NCBI RefSeq assembly: GCF_007827045.1
Contig: NZ_RPFW01000001.1
Span: 1,402,519 to 1,466,518 of the forward strand
From: Trebonia kvetii
GTDB taxonomy: Bacteria; Actinomycetota; Actinomycetes; Streptosporangiales; Streptosporangiaceae
DNA: 64,000 nucleotides
Direction: 5' to 3'
The notes under the pieces: generated by a model
What the model was told of the DNA's origin: nothing
The model's input: the letters and a program-made list of their open reading frames with translations, nothing else
Databases searched by the model: none
Part shown: piece by piece, positions 49,229 to 58,042 of the stretch
Layout of the letters: each line of letters begins with the position of its first letter
Position numbering within the stretch: the stretch's first letter is position 1
Made by a program: the position numbers and the translations under genes

Positions 49229-50029
49229 ATGGCTAGCGAGCCTGCTGATGCTGAAGGTGGCGGGATGCGCCCGTCCGGAGTCCGGGTTTCGCGTCGCCTG
49301 GCAGCGGCCGGGATAGCGACCGCTGTCGTCGCCCTGCTCGCGATCGCCGTCCTCGCCACGAGACTCGCCAGCGTGCCGGGAACCCCGAGCACCGCGGCGA
49401 CGGCCAGTCCCTCCCCCACCGCGACCGCGAGCCTGACCGTTTCCGGCATCTACCAGCGGGTCGCGCCGTCCGTGGTCACCGTCCGTACCGCCCGCGGGCT
49501 AGGCAGCGGCGTCATCGTCGCCAACAACGGCACCATCCTGACCGCGGACCATGTCATCGCCGGCGCCGGGAAGATCACCGTCATCTTCGCCGACGGGACC
49601 GTGACGACGGCGTCCGTCACCTCGGCCGATCGCAAGACGGACATCGCCCAGCTGATCCCGGCGGCGCTGCCGCAGGTGGTGGTGCCGGCCACGCTCGGCG
49701 CCGGCGCGGGCGTCGGCGCCGCGGTGGTCGCGATCGGCAATCCGCTGGGGCTGACCGACAGCGTGTCCTCCGGCGTGATCTCGGGGCTCGACCGCACCGC
49801 GGACACCGACACCGGCAAGCGCAGCGGCCTCATCCAGTTCGACGCGTCGGTCAACCCGGGCAGTTCGGGCGGGCCGCTGCTCGACATCCGCGGCATGGTC
49901 ATCGGCATCGTGGTGGCGATCGCCGACCCCGGCGGACGGGACGCGTTCGCCGGCATCGGGTTCGCGGTACCCATCGGCGACGCGCTCGGCGGCGGAAGCG
50001 GCAGCGGGCCGAAGGGTCCGCAGATATGA
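49229..50029 (+). CDS. membrane-anchored trypsin-like (HtrA-type) protease without PDZ
   Basis: ATG 49229 gives 266 residues. A single membrane helix at about 25-45 (LAAAGIATAVVALLAIAVLA) is followed by a Thr/Ser linker and an S1C catalytic domain: His in TADHVIAG, Asp in RKTDIAQL, Ser in NPGSSGGPL. It is shorter than DegP-type proteins and ends in PKGPQI with no PDZ domain. It would act outside the membrane in envelope protein quality control or signalling. It precedes the MoxR cluster by 54 bases on the same strand and may belong to it. Confidence 0.9.
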   Translation: MASEPADAEGGGMRPSGVRVSRRLAAAGIATAVVALLAIAVLATRLASVPGTPSTAATASPSPTATASLTVSGIYQRVAPSVVTVRTARGLGSGVIVANNGTILTADHVIAGAGKITVIFADGTVTTASVTSADRKTDIAQLIPAALPQVVVPATLGAGAGVGAAVVAIGNPLGLTDSVSSGVISGLDRTADTDTGKRSGLIQFDASVNPGSSGGPLLDIRGMVIGIVVAIADPGGRDAFAGIGFAVPIGDALGGGSGSGPKGPQI

Positions 50030-50083
50030 CGGCTACCTTCCGGGGGTACGACTCCCCGCAACCGCTTCGGGCAAAGGAGCGCC

Positions 50084-51094
50084 ATGACTCAGTCACCAGC
50101 CGACAGCGACGATTCCTCATCCGGCCAGCATCCGCATCCGCTTCAGCCGGTGCTCTTCGAGGTCAAGCGGGCCATCGTCGGCCAGGACACGCTGCTCGAG
50201 CGCATGGCGATCACGTTGCTCTGCGGCGGGCACCTGCTCGTGGAGGGGGTTCCAGGACTCGCCAAGACGCTGTCCGTCAAGTCGCTCGCGGCCGCGATCG
50301 GCGGCCAGTTCCAGCGCATCCAGTTCACCCCCGACCTGGTGCCTGGCGACCTGACGGGAACCCGCGTCTACCATCAGCATTCCGGTGAGTTCCAGACGCA
50401 GCTCGGTCCGGTCTTCACGAACCTGCTGCTCGCCGACGAGATCAACCGCGCTCCCGCCAAGGTGCAGAGCGCCCTGCTCGAGGTGATGCAGGAACACCAG
50501 GTCACCATCGGCCGCGAGACGTACCGGGTCCCTGAGCCCTTCCTGGTCATGGCGACACAGAACCCGATCGAGTCGGAGGGCACCTATCCGCTGCCCGAGG
50601 CGCAGGTCGACCGCTTCATGATGAAGGTCGTCGTCGGCTACCCGACCGCCACCGAGGAACACTCGATCGTCGATCGCGCGCTGCGCCCCGCAGAGCCGAT
50701 CCGCGGGATGCTCACCCCGGCCGACCTGATCGCCATGCAGCAGCAAGTGCGGGAGCTGTACGTCGACCCCGCCGTCGTCGACTACGCCGTCCGGCTGGTG
50801 ACGGCGACCCGCAGGACATTCGCCGCCGGCCTTGGCGATCTCAAGCGGTACATCAGCTACGGCGCCAGTCCCCGTGCCTCCATCGCGCTGGTCACCGGCG
50901 CCCGCGCGCTCGCGTTTACCCGCGGCAGGGACTACGTGCTGCCAGACGACGTCAGCGAGCTCGCCTTCGACGTGCTACGGCACCGGATCGTGCTGTCGTA
51001 CGAGGCGCTCGCCGACGACGTCACCCCGGACGCGATCATCACCAGGGTTCTCGAGACGGTCGCCGCGCCCGAGATCGTCCTGAGCGGCCGCTGA
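50084..51094 (+). CDS. MoxR-family AAA ATPase
   Basis: ATG 50084 follows AAAGGAG; 336 residues. EGVPGLAKTLSVKSLA contains the Walker A, LLADEINRAPAKVQSALLEVMQE the Walker B, and ATQNPIESEGTYPLPEAQVDRF sensor 1 and the arginine finger. It is a canonical MoxR, acting as a chaperone-like ATPase with the DUF58 and VWA proteins encoded downstream. The next gene begins four bases after its stop. Confidence 0.95.
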   Translation: MTQSPADSDDSSSGQHPHPLQPVLFEVKRAIVGQDTLLERMAITLLCGGHLLVEGVPGLAKTLSVKSLAAAIGGQFQRIQFTPDLVPGDLTGTRVYHQHSGEFQTQLGPVFTNLLLADEINRAPAKVQSALLEVMQEHQVTIGRETYRVPEPFLVMATQNPIESEGTYPLPEAQVDRFMMKVVVGYPTATEEHSIVDRALRPAEPIRGMLTPADLIAMQQQVRELYVDPAVVDYAVRLVTATRRTFAAGLGDLKRYISYGASPRASIALVTGARALAFTRGRDYVLPDDVSELAFDVLRHRIVLSYEALADDVTPDAIITRVLETVAAPEIVLSGR

Positions 51095-51098
51095 GCCG

Positions 51099-52178
51099 AT
51101 GGCCACGCGCACGGCTACGGAACGGCTCCTGCTCCGCCTCGAATGGCAGGTGCTGCGCCGTCTCGACGGGCGGATCGCGGGCGGGTACCGCACCGCGCAC
51201 CGGGGCGGCGGGATCGACCTGGCCGGGCTGCGCGACTATGCCGAGGGCGACGACGCGCGGCACATCGACTGGAACGTGACCGCCCGGCTCAACGAGCCGC
51301 AGCTTCGCGTCTTCAATGAGGACCGCGAGCTCACCGTGTGGCTGGTGCTTGACCGTTCCGCGTCGATGACGGTGGGCGCCCCTGGCCGGGGCAAGCACGA
51401 GGTGCTCAGCGAGCTCGCCCTGGTGGTCGCCCGGCTTTTCACCAGGAGCGGCAACCGGGTCGGCGCCCTGCTTTACGACACCGGGGCCGCCGGCGCCGGC
51501 GCGGTGCGGACCGTGCCGCCGGCCACCGGCCGCTCGCAGGTGCTGCGCATCGGCGCCGAACTCGTCAGGACCGCAGGCGGCGGGCAGGACCCGGCCGCCG
51601 GCCGCGGCGGCCGCCTGCGGAGCTGGCGCGGCAGAAACAGCGGCGGCAGGAACAGCCGGGACGAGCACGGCCGGGACGGGAACGCGAGCCGAGGCAGCGG
51701 GAACGCGGTCGCGGGCAACGGGACCGCGAACGGGCGAAACGGGCACGGCGGACGCGGTGCTGGAGCCACGACGGACCTGGCGGCGATGCTGGACGCGGTG
51801 GCGAAGCTGGCCAGGCGGCGTGCCCTGATCGTGGTCATCTCCGATTTCATCGGCGAGGGCGACTGGGAACGATCGCTGCTGCGCCTGGCGCCGCGCCACG
51901 AGGTCGTCGTGCTGCGGGTGACCGACGCCGCCGACGAGGAACTGCCCGACGCGGGCCTCATCGTCATCGAGGACGCGGAGACCGGAGAGCAGCTCCTCGT
52001 CGACTCGGGCGATCCGCTACTGCGCGCCAGGCTCCGCGCCGCCGTCGCGGAGCGCGAGGCGCGACTGGCCGAGGGCACGCGGCGGGCCGGGGTGCCCGTG
52101 CACCGCATCGACACAACGGCCGACCTGGCAAGCGCGCTTGTCGAGGTCGTCGCGAGCACCCAGCGCAGGCGCGCATGA
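51099..52178 (+). CDS. DUF58-domain protein
   Basis: ATG 51099; 359 residues. The DUF58 block is plain: RGGGIDLAGLRDYAEGDDARHIDWNVTARL, followed by a VWA-like core (LTVWLVLDRSASMTVG). Between 160 and 220 there is a Gly/Arg/Asn-rich insertion (for example GRNSGGRNSRDEHGRDGN) not usual in the family. The end overlaps the next gene as ATGA (52175-52178), giving translational coupling. It is the standard second member of MoxR operons. Confidence 0.92.
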   Translation: MATRTATERLLLRLEWQVLRRLDGRIAGGYRTAHRGGGIDLAGLRDYAEGDDARHIDWNVTARLNEPQLRVFNEDRELTVWLVLDRSASMTVGAPGRGKHEVLSELALVVARLFTRSGNRVGALLYDTGAAGAGAVRTVPPATGRSQVLRIGAELVRTAGGGQDPAAGRGGRLRSWRGRNSGGRNSRDEHGRDGNASRGSGNAVAGNGTANGRNGHGGRGAGATTDLAAMLDAVAKLARRRALIVVISDFIGEGDWERSLLRLAPRHEVVVLRVTDAADEELPDAGLIVIEDAETGEQLLVDSGDPLLRARLRAAVAEREARLAEGTRRAGVPVHRIDTTADLASALVEVVASTQRRRA

Positions 52179-53203
52179 ACATCGCCGACCCCGCGCTGCT
52201 AGTCCTCGGCCTCCTGGTAGCCGCGTCCCTGGCGTGGGCCGCGATCGCCGTCGCGCGGCGGCGAACGGCGGCTCTCGCCGCGGCGGGAGTCGCGGCAGGG
52301 TCGGGGCGCGGCAGGCTGGCCGGCGCCTGGTTCACCATCGCCGGCATCGCCGTACTCGCGCTCGCCGTGGCGAGCCCGACCGTGTCCATCCCGGTGTCCC
52401 ACGCCAAGGGCACCGTCATCCTCGCCGTGGACGTGTCAGGCAGCATGGCCGCCACCGACGTGACACCGAGCCGCCTGACCGCCGCGAAGCAGGCGGCGGA
52501 GGCGTTCATCAACGCGCAGCCGGGCAGCGTGGACATCGGCGTCGTCGCGTTCGAGGATGGCGGCATCGAGACGGCGATACCCAGCGCCGATCACGCGACC
52601 TCGGTGGCCGCCGTCCGCCGGCTGAGCACCGGCGGCGGCACGTCGCTCGGGTCGGCCATCGTCGCCGCGCTGTCCGCGATCACCCGCAAGACGGTCACCA
52701 TCACGCCAGCGGGGAACGCGCCAGGCATCGGGTACTGGCCCTCGGCAACCATCGTGGTGTTCTCCGACGGACAGGACGGCGGTGGCGCGAGCGCGTCAGC
52801 CGGCGGCGCTGGCCGGGCCGGGGGTGCCGCCGGGGGCGGCGGCTCAGGCAGCGGCGCGGATGTCGACGCCGGCACCGCCGCGGCGGTTGCCGAGCAGGCC
52901 GGCGTGCACATCGACACGGTCGGCGTGGGCACCGCCGTGGGCACCACCGTCGAGGCCGACGGCTATCACCTGTTCACCGCGCTCGACACGGCGACGCTCA
53001 AGTCGATCTCGCAGACCACCGGCGGCAGCTACCATCCGGCGTCGAACGCGAGCGAGCTCAACGGGATCGCCTCGTCGATCGACCTGCGGCTCACCGTCAG
53101 CAAGGAGCCGCTGCCGCTCGCGGGCGCGCTCATCGCGCTGGCGCTCGCGCTGCTCGCGGCGGGCGCGGTGCTCACCGTGGCCAGGACGGGCCGGGTGGTC
53201 TGA
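52175..53203 (+). CDS. VWA-domain membrane protein, first of two
   Basis: 342 residues. Two hydrophobic segments at the N terminus (LLVLGLLVAASLAWAAIAV; WFTIAGIAVLALAVASP) precede a VWA domain with MIDAS DVSGSMAATD. A Gly/Ala-rich insertion (about 205-230) follows, and a final membrane helix (ALIALALALLAAGAVLTVA) ends the protein. It overlaps the DUF58 stop. The domain is probably on the outer face. Related to BatA. Confidence 0.92.
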   Translation: MNIADPALLVLGLLVAASLAWAAIAVARRRTAALAAAGVAAGSGRGRLAGAWFTIAGIAVLALAVASPTVSIPVSHAKGTVILAVDVSGSMAATDVTPSRLTAAKQAAEAFINAQPGSVDIGVVAFEDGGIETAIPSADHATSVAAVRRLSTGGGTSLGSAIVAALSAITRKTVTITPAGNAPGIGYWPSATIVVFSDGQDGGGASASAGGAGRAGGAAGGGGSGSGADVDAGTAAAVAEQAGVHIDTVGVGTAVGTTVEADGYHLFTALDTATLKSISQTTGGSYHPASNASELNGIASSIDLRLTVSKEPLPLAGALIALALALLAAGAVLTVARTGRVV

Positions 53204-54280
53204 ATGTCCTTCTCCTGGCCGTGGGCGTTGCTGACGCTCGTCGTCATCCCGCTGATATTCGCCGCGCGGTGGCTTGCGCGGCGCGGGCGCAGGCGCGCCG
53301 CGGTGCGCGTCACCTCGATCGCGCTGGTCCGGGCCGCCGCCCGCGGCCGGTCGCGCTGGCGGCGGCGCATCCCCGCCGCACTGCTCACGCTCGGCCTCGC
53401 CGTGCTCGCGGTCGGCGCCGCCCGGCCGCAGGCCACCGTCCCTGTCGCCTCGTCATCCGCCACCATCATGCTCACCCTCGACGTCTCCGGTTCCATGTGC
53501 TCCACCGACGTGAAACCGAACAGGATCACCGCGGCCGAGCAGGCGGCAGGCAACTTCATCAAGTCGCAAACGGGCGGGCCGCGGATCGGCATCGTCGTGT
53601 TCGCGGGTACCGCATACGTCCTCGTACCGCCGACGACGAACACGCAACTGCTGCTCAGCGCGCTCGACGGCCTCACCACCGCGGCGGGAACCGCGATCGG
53701 CGAGGGCCTGCTCACCTCGCTTGACTCCATCGCCCAGGTCGACCCGACGGTCGCGCCGACCGGCGCGACCGTCAGGCACAACCCAGACGCGGGCTACGCG
53801 GACGACGTGATCGTGGTGCTCACCGACGGCTCGAACAACCGCGGCGTCGACCCGCAGACCGCGGCGCGTCAGTCCGCCGCCCGGGGCGTGCGCGTGTTCA
53901 CGATCGGCTACGGCACAAACCGGCCGGCGACGCTCGCGTGCAGCCCCACGCAGTTCGGCGGGTTCGGCGGGTTCCAGGGCGGAGGCGGCTTCGGCGGAGG
54001 CGCCGGCGCGTTCAACGCCGACTACGACGCGCTGCGGAACATCTCACACACGACGGGCGGCACGTTCTACCGCGCGCAGGACGCAAGAGAGCTCAGCAGT
54101 GCGCTTAACCGGCTGCCTGACGCGTTCACGATCGTGCAACGGCACATCGACATCGCATCCTGGTTCGCCGGCGCGGGCGGCCTGCTCATCGCCCTCGCGG
54201 TGCTGCTGTCCCTGTGGTGGAACCGGTCCAGGCGGCCAGGCCCGGCCGACAATGCCCGCCCGGCGGTCACTGACCCCTGA
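53204..54280 (+). CDS. VWA-domain membrane protein, second of two
   Basis: ATG 53204 follows the previous TGA directly; 358 residues. The layout repeats that of its neighbour: N-terminal helices (WALLTLVVIPLIFAARWLA; IPAALLTLGLAVLAVGA), MIDAS LDVSGSMCSTD, a long VWA domain, a Gly/Phe-rich loop (GGFGGFQGGGGFGGGAGAF), then a C-terminal helix. The two are tandem paralogues of the BatA/BatB kind. Its last 14 bases overlap the end of the convergent aldo/keto reductase gene. Confidence 0.92.
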   Translation: MSFSWPWALLTLVVIPLIFAARWLARRGRRRAAVRVTSIALVRAAARGRSRWRRRIPAALLTLGLAVLAVGAARPQATVPVASSSATIMLTLDVSGSMCSTDVKPNRITAAEQAAGNFIKSQTGGPRIGIVVFAGTAYVLVPPTTNTQLLLSALDGLTTAAGTAIGEGLLTSLDSIAQVDPTVAPTGATVRHNPDAGYADDVIVVLTDGSNNRGVDPQTAARQSAARGVRVFTIGYGTNRPATLACSPTQFGGFGGFQGGGGFGGGAGAFNADYDALRNISHTTGGTFYRAQDARELSSALNRLPDAFTIVQRHIDIASWFAGAGGLLIALAVLLSLWWNRSRRPGPADNARPAVTDP

Positions 54281-55328
54281 GGTGCTGGGCGAGCAGGGCG
54301 CGGTCGGCGGGGCCGAGGCGGTCCCGTGCCGTGGCGAGCTGGTGCCAGTGCGGGTACACCAGGTCGGGCGCACTGACCTTGTCCAGTGCGTCCCGCTCGT
54401 CCGCACTCAGCGTGAGATCCGCCGCCCCGAGGTTGTCGCGGAGCTGCTCCTCGGTGCGCGCCCCGATGATCAGCGAGGTCACCGCGGGCCTGCCGAGCAG
54501 CCAGGCTAGCGCGACCTGCGCGGGCGACGCCTGATGAGCGGACGCCACGTCGACGAGGACCTCGATCGTGTCGTACAGCTTCTCCCGGTCGCGGACCGGC
54601 GGCTCGTTCCACTCCCCGGACAGCTGCCGCGTCTGCCCGGACGGCGACGCGTCACGCCGGTACTTGCCGGAAACCAGGCCGCCGGCCAGCGGCGACCAGA
54701 CGAGGATGCCAAGGCCCTGATCGACAGAGAGCGGGACAAGCTCGTACTCGGCGTCCCGCGACTCGAGCGAGTAGTACACCTGCTGGGCCGCGAACCGCTC
54801 GTAGCCGCATGCGTCGGCGACGGACAGCGCCTTCATCAGCTGCCAGCCAGCGTAGTTGGACGCCGCGAGGTAGCGCACCTTCCCCGCCGCCACCAGCGAG
54901 TCGAGCGCGGACATGGTCTCCTCGAGCCGCGTCTGCCCGTCCCATTCGTGCACGTGATAGATGTCGATGTGGTCGGTGCCCAGCCTGCGCAGGCTGGCCT
55001 CGCAGCCGGAGATGATGTGGTGGCGGGAAAGCCCCGCGTCGTTGGGCCCGTCCCCCATCGTCATCCGCACCTTGGTGGACAGCAGCAGCGAGTCCCTGCG
55101 GCCCTTGATCACCTCGCCGGTGATCTCCTCGGCCAGGCCGCCGGAGTACACGTCGGCGGTGTCGATCAGGTTCACGCCCGCGTCCACGCACATGTCGACC
55201 TGCCTGCGCGCGCCGTCGACGTCCGTCGCGCCAACGGCGCTGAACCCGCCGCGCCCGCCGAACGTCATCGTGCCGAGCGTCAGCGCGGACACCCGCAGTC
55301 CGCTGCGGCCAAGCTGCCGGTACTCCAT
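54267..55328 (-). CDS. aldo/keto reductase
   Basis: ATG 55328 (MEYRQLGRSGLRVSALTLGT) gives 353 residues, normal for AKR7/AKR12-like enzymes. Catalytic-type residues: Asp and Tyr in LIDTADVYSGG, Lys in LLSTKV and His in IYHVHEWDG; the NADPH site follows in VTSLIIGARTEEQLRDNL. It reduces carbonyls with NADPH; the substrate is unknown. The first 19 residues of the longest frame lack family character. Convergent with the VWA gene, overlapping by 14 bases. Confidence 0.93.
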   Translation of the reverse strand: MEYRQLGRSGLRVSALTLGTMTFGGRGGFSAVGATDVDGARRQVDMCVDAGVNLIDTADVYSGGLAEEITGEVIKGRRDSLLLSTKVRMTMGDGPNDAGLSRHHIISGCEASLRRLGTDHIDIYHVHEWDGQTRLEETMSALDSLVAAGKVRYLAASNYAGWQLMKALSVADACGYERFAAQQVYYSLESRDAEYELVPLSVDQGLGILVWSPLAGGLVSGKYRRDASPSGQTRQLSGEWNEPPVRDREKLYDTIEVLVDVASAHQASPAQVALAWLLGRPAVTSLIIGARTEEQLRDNLGAADLTLSADERDALDKVSAPDLVYPHWHQLATARDRLGPADRALLAQHLRGQ

Positions 55329-55480
55329 CGTGAGCCACCCTTCGTCGCGCCGTCGCCCGCGCCGCCCGGGGCGGGCGGGCGACACACATCAGACCGATCC
55401 CTGTCCAGACCTATCCAAGCGCATGGCCGTTAAGCGCCGCGAAAATGGATCGGCCCGACCGCCAGCTGGTCCCTATCAAG

Positions 55481-56449
55481 TCAGGACAGTTCGCGCAGGG
55501 TGTCCATGAGCTGGCTGGCCAGTTCGCCGGGCGCCACCCCACTGCGGGACAGGATGCCGACCGGCTCGGCCCCGCCCGGCACCGGCAGGTTGAGCCGGCG
55601 CAGCCAGCGCCTGTCCAGGTCAAGCTTGACCGGGTACAGCGGAGTGATCCACACCGCGTCAGACAGCAGGGTCAGCGTGCGGGCGACAGAGACCGACTGG
55701 GTCTCCGTCCTGCCCGGCGGCAGTGCGACGCCGTGCGCCTCGAAGAATTCCTCGACGTCGTGCCGGGGCGCGGTGCCCGCACCAGGGATGACCAGCGGGT
55801 AATCGAGCAGTGCCACCGGGGAGACCGGCTTGTCGCCGGCGATCGCCAGCGGATGCTGCGGCCGTGCTACCACCGCGAGGGACTCGGCGTAGAGCAGCTC
55901 GAACGACACGCCCTGCATCATCGCGGGCTCGGCGATCCGGCCGACCGCCACGTCGATCTCGCCCGACTTGAGCGCGGTGAGCAGCTCGGGGTTGTCGCCG
56001 GTCCGCACGCTCACCCCGGCGTGCGGCCGGCGCTCGTGCAGCCTGGCGATCGCCTGGACAAGCACGCCGCCCGCCGCCGTCGGCAGCGCGCCGACCCGCA
56101 GCACCGGCGTGAGGGCGGGTGCGGTCCCGGTCAGCGCCTCGGCCGCCGACTTGAGCGCCTGGGTGACGTCGACCGCGTATTTCAGGAACTGCTCGCCCGC
56201 CGGGGTCAGCGCGGTCCCCGCCCTGCCGCGCTCCACAAGACGCCGCCCGGCCAGGTCTTCGAGTTCGGCGAGAGTCTTGGAGACGGCGGGCTGGCTCAGG
56301 TGCAGCCGGGCGGCGGCGCGGGCGAGGGTCCGCTCCTGCGCGACGACCACGAAACAAGTGAGATGCCGCAGCCGTATCCGTGAGTAAGCGACGGACGCCG
56401 TCAACACACTGCGATCGGCCGACTGCGGCACGGAATCACGGACATCCAT
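55481..56449 (-). CDS. LysR-family regulator, PcaQ/GbpR-like
   Basis: Starting at ATG 56449 the protein has 322 residues; GTG 56407 would give 308 and place a 25-bp palindrome clearly upstream. The N-terminal helix-turn-helix (LRHLTCFVVVAQERTLARAAARLHLSQPAVSKTLAELE) and the ligand domain (VLRVGALPTAAGGVLVQAI) match regulators of aromatic-acid catabolism. It is divergent from a gallate-type dioxygenase gene, the likely target, with catabolic acids as inducers. Confidence 0.9.
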   Translation of the reverse strand: MDVRDSVPQSADRSVLTASVAYSRIRLRHLTCFVVVAQERTLARAAARLHLSQPAVSKTLAELEDLAGRRLVERGRAGTALTPAGEQFLKYAVDVTQALKSAAEALTGTAPALTPVLRVGALPTAAGGVLVQAIARLHERRPHAGVSVRTGDNPELLTALKSGEIDVAVGRIAEPAMMQGVSFELLYAESLAVVARPQHPLAIAGDKPVSPVALLDYPLVIPGAGTAPRHDVEEFFEAHGVALPPGRTETQSVSVARTLTLLSDAVWITPLYPVKLDLDRRWLRRLNLPVPGGAEPVGILSRSGVAPGELASQLMDTLRELS

Positions 56450-56467
56450 AACTTCAAGTTATGGATG
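56443..56467. promoter_or_regulatory. 25-bp perfect palindrome, LysR operator
   Basis: A perfect 12+1+12 inverted repeat with core ATAACTT-C-AAGTTAT. ATAAC-N5-GTTAT resembles the site reported for PcaQ-type regulators. It covers the first possible start codon (56449) of the LysR gene and lies about 170 bases before the dioxygenase gene, so it can serve autoregulation and divergent activation. Confidence 0.8.
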
Positions 56468-56633
56468 AATGGTGAATAAGTCAATTTACTTCACTTGTGC
56501 GAAACTATAGAGTCACCTATACCGCTGTTGGTCCCGCTAGCCAGAGAAAACCCTTCCAGTACCGAACGGAAGGGAGCAGTTACGGACCGTGCTCAAGACG
56601 ACGAGACCGCGGCTCTCTTCACTGGAGGGGAAC

Positions 56634-57902
56634 ATGGCCAGGATCATTGGCGGCGTCGCGGCATCGCACACGCCGACCATCGGCTTCGCCTACGACCAGA
56701 ACAAGCAGGACGACCCGTCGTGGGGGCCGATCTTCCAGGCGTTCAAGCCGGTCGAGGACTGGTTCAAGGAGAAGAAGCCGGACGCGCTCGTCTACATCTT
56801 CAACGACCACGTGACCTCGTTCTTCTTCGACCACTACTCGGCCTTCACGCTGGGCATCGGCGAGGAGTACCAGGTCGCCGACGAGGGCGGCGGCCCCCGC
56901 GACCTGCCCGCGATCAAGGGCGACCCGAAGCTCGCCGCGCACATCGCGAGCAGCCTGGTCACCGACGAGTTCGACTTGTCCTACTTCCAGGACAAGCCGC
57001 TCGACCACGGCTTCTTCTCGCCGATGTCGGTGCTGCTCGACCGGCCTGACGGCCAGTGGCCGACGAAGATCGTGCCGCTGCAGATCGGCGTGCTGCAGTT
57101 CCCGATCCCGACCGCCGCCCGCTGCTTCAAACTCGGCAAGGCGCTGCGCCGCGCGATCGAAAGCTACCCCGAGGACATCGACGTGGCCGTCGTCTCCACC
57201 GGCGGTCTTTCCCACCAGGTGCACGGCGAGGGCGCAGGCTTCAATAACCCGGAGTGGGACGCCAGGTTCCTCGACGCGATCACCGACGACCCGACCGCGC
57301 TTACCCGGATGACCCACGCCGAGTACGCCAAGCTCGGCGGGTTCGAGGGGGCCGAGGTCATCATGTGGCTGGTGATGCGCGGCGCACTGTCGGACAAGGT
57401 CAAGAGGGTGCACAGCTCCTATTACCTGCCCTCGATGACCGGCATCGCGACCCTGGTGCTGGAGAACGAGGCGGCCGAGCTGCCCGACGCGCAGGCGGTC
57501 AACGACCGGCACCGCGCCAGGATGGCCGAGCAACTGGCCGGCGTCGAGGAGATGACGGGCACCTACCCCTTCGACATCGCGCGCAGCGTGAAGGGCTACC
57601 GGATCAACCGGTTCCTGCACGACCTGGTGGATCCCGATCACCGCGCCCGGTTCCTCGACGACCAGGAGCGCGCGTTCAAGGAGGCGGGCCTCTCCGAGGA
57701 GGAGCAGCACCTCATCAGGACCAGGGACTGGCCCGGCATGATCCACTATGGAGTGATCTTCTTCATGCTTGAGAAGCTCGCCGCGGTGATCGGCATGTCC
57801 AACCTGCACGTGTACGCCGCGCAGCGCGGCGAGACGCTCGAGGACTTCCTCAAGACCAGGAACACGCAGGTCATCTACTCCGTCGCGGGCAAGAAGGGCT
57901 GA
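56634..57902 (+). CDS. gallate dioxygenase-type LigB-LigA fusion
   Basis: ATG 56634 follows GGAGGGG; 422 residues. Residues 1-280 are a class III extradiol (LigB) catalytic domain: His12 in AASHTP, His59 in FNDH, the catalytic His in STGGLSHQVHG and a Glu in GGFEGAEVIMW as the iron(II) ligand. Residues 295-422 are a LigA-like domain (GYRINRFLHDLVDPDHRARFL, LIRTRDWPGMIHYGVIFFMLEK). This fusion and length are typical of gallate dioxygenases (DesB/GalA), which open the ring of gallate, and of close protocatechuate 4,5-dioxygenases. No downstream pathway gene follows here. Confidence 0.9.
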   Translation: MARIIGGVAASHTPTIGFAYDQNKQDDPSWGPIFQAFKPVEDWFKEKKPDALVYIFNDHVTSFFFDHYSAFTLGIGEEYQVADEGGGPRDLPAIKGDPKLAAHIASSLVTDEFDLSYFQDKPLDHGFFSPMSVLLDRPDGQWPTKIVPLQIGVLQFPIPTAARCFKLGKALRRAIESYPEDIDVAVVSTGGLSHQVHGEGAGFNNPEWDARFLDAITDDPTALTRMTHAEYAKLGGFEGAEVIMWLVMRGALSDKVKRVHSSYYLPSMTGIATLVLENEAAELPDAQAVNDRHRARMAEQLAGVEEMTGTYPFDIARSVKGYRINRFLHDLVDPDHRARFLDDQERAFKEAGLSEEEQHLIRTRDWPGMIHYGVIFFMLEKLAAVIGMSNLHVYAAQRGETLEDFLKTRNTQVIYSVAGKKG

Positions 57903-57920
57903 GCCTGGGCGGGCCACGCG

Positions 57921-57975
57921 AAGCCCGAACCCGTTCGGAATCGTAAAGATCATTATCCCGAACGGGTTCGGGCTT
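57921..57975 (+). terminator. 17-bp hairpin plus T-run
   Basis: AGCCCGAACCCGTTCGG (57922-57938) pairs with its exact complement at 57958-57974, extended by one A-T pair, and is followed by CTTTTCC. It is an intrinsic terminator for the dioxygenase gene. Its CCCGTTCGG core is shared with hairpins at 3889 and 37054. Confidence 0.88.
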
Positions 57976-58042
57976 TTCCTTCAGGAAATGCATAGCGCCG
58001 TCTCCGTGGGTAGCGGGTGCGTCACGTTACTGATCGGAGGCG

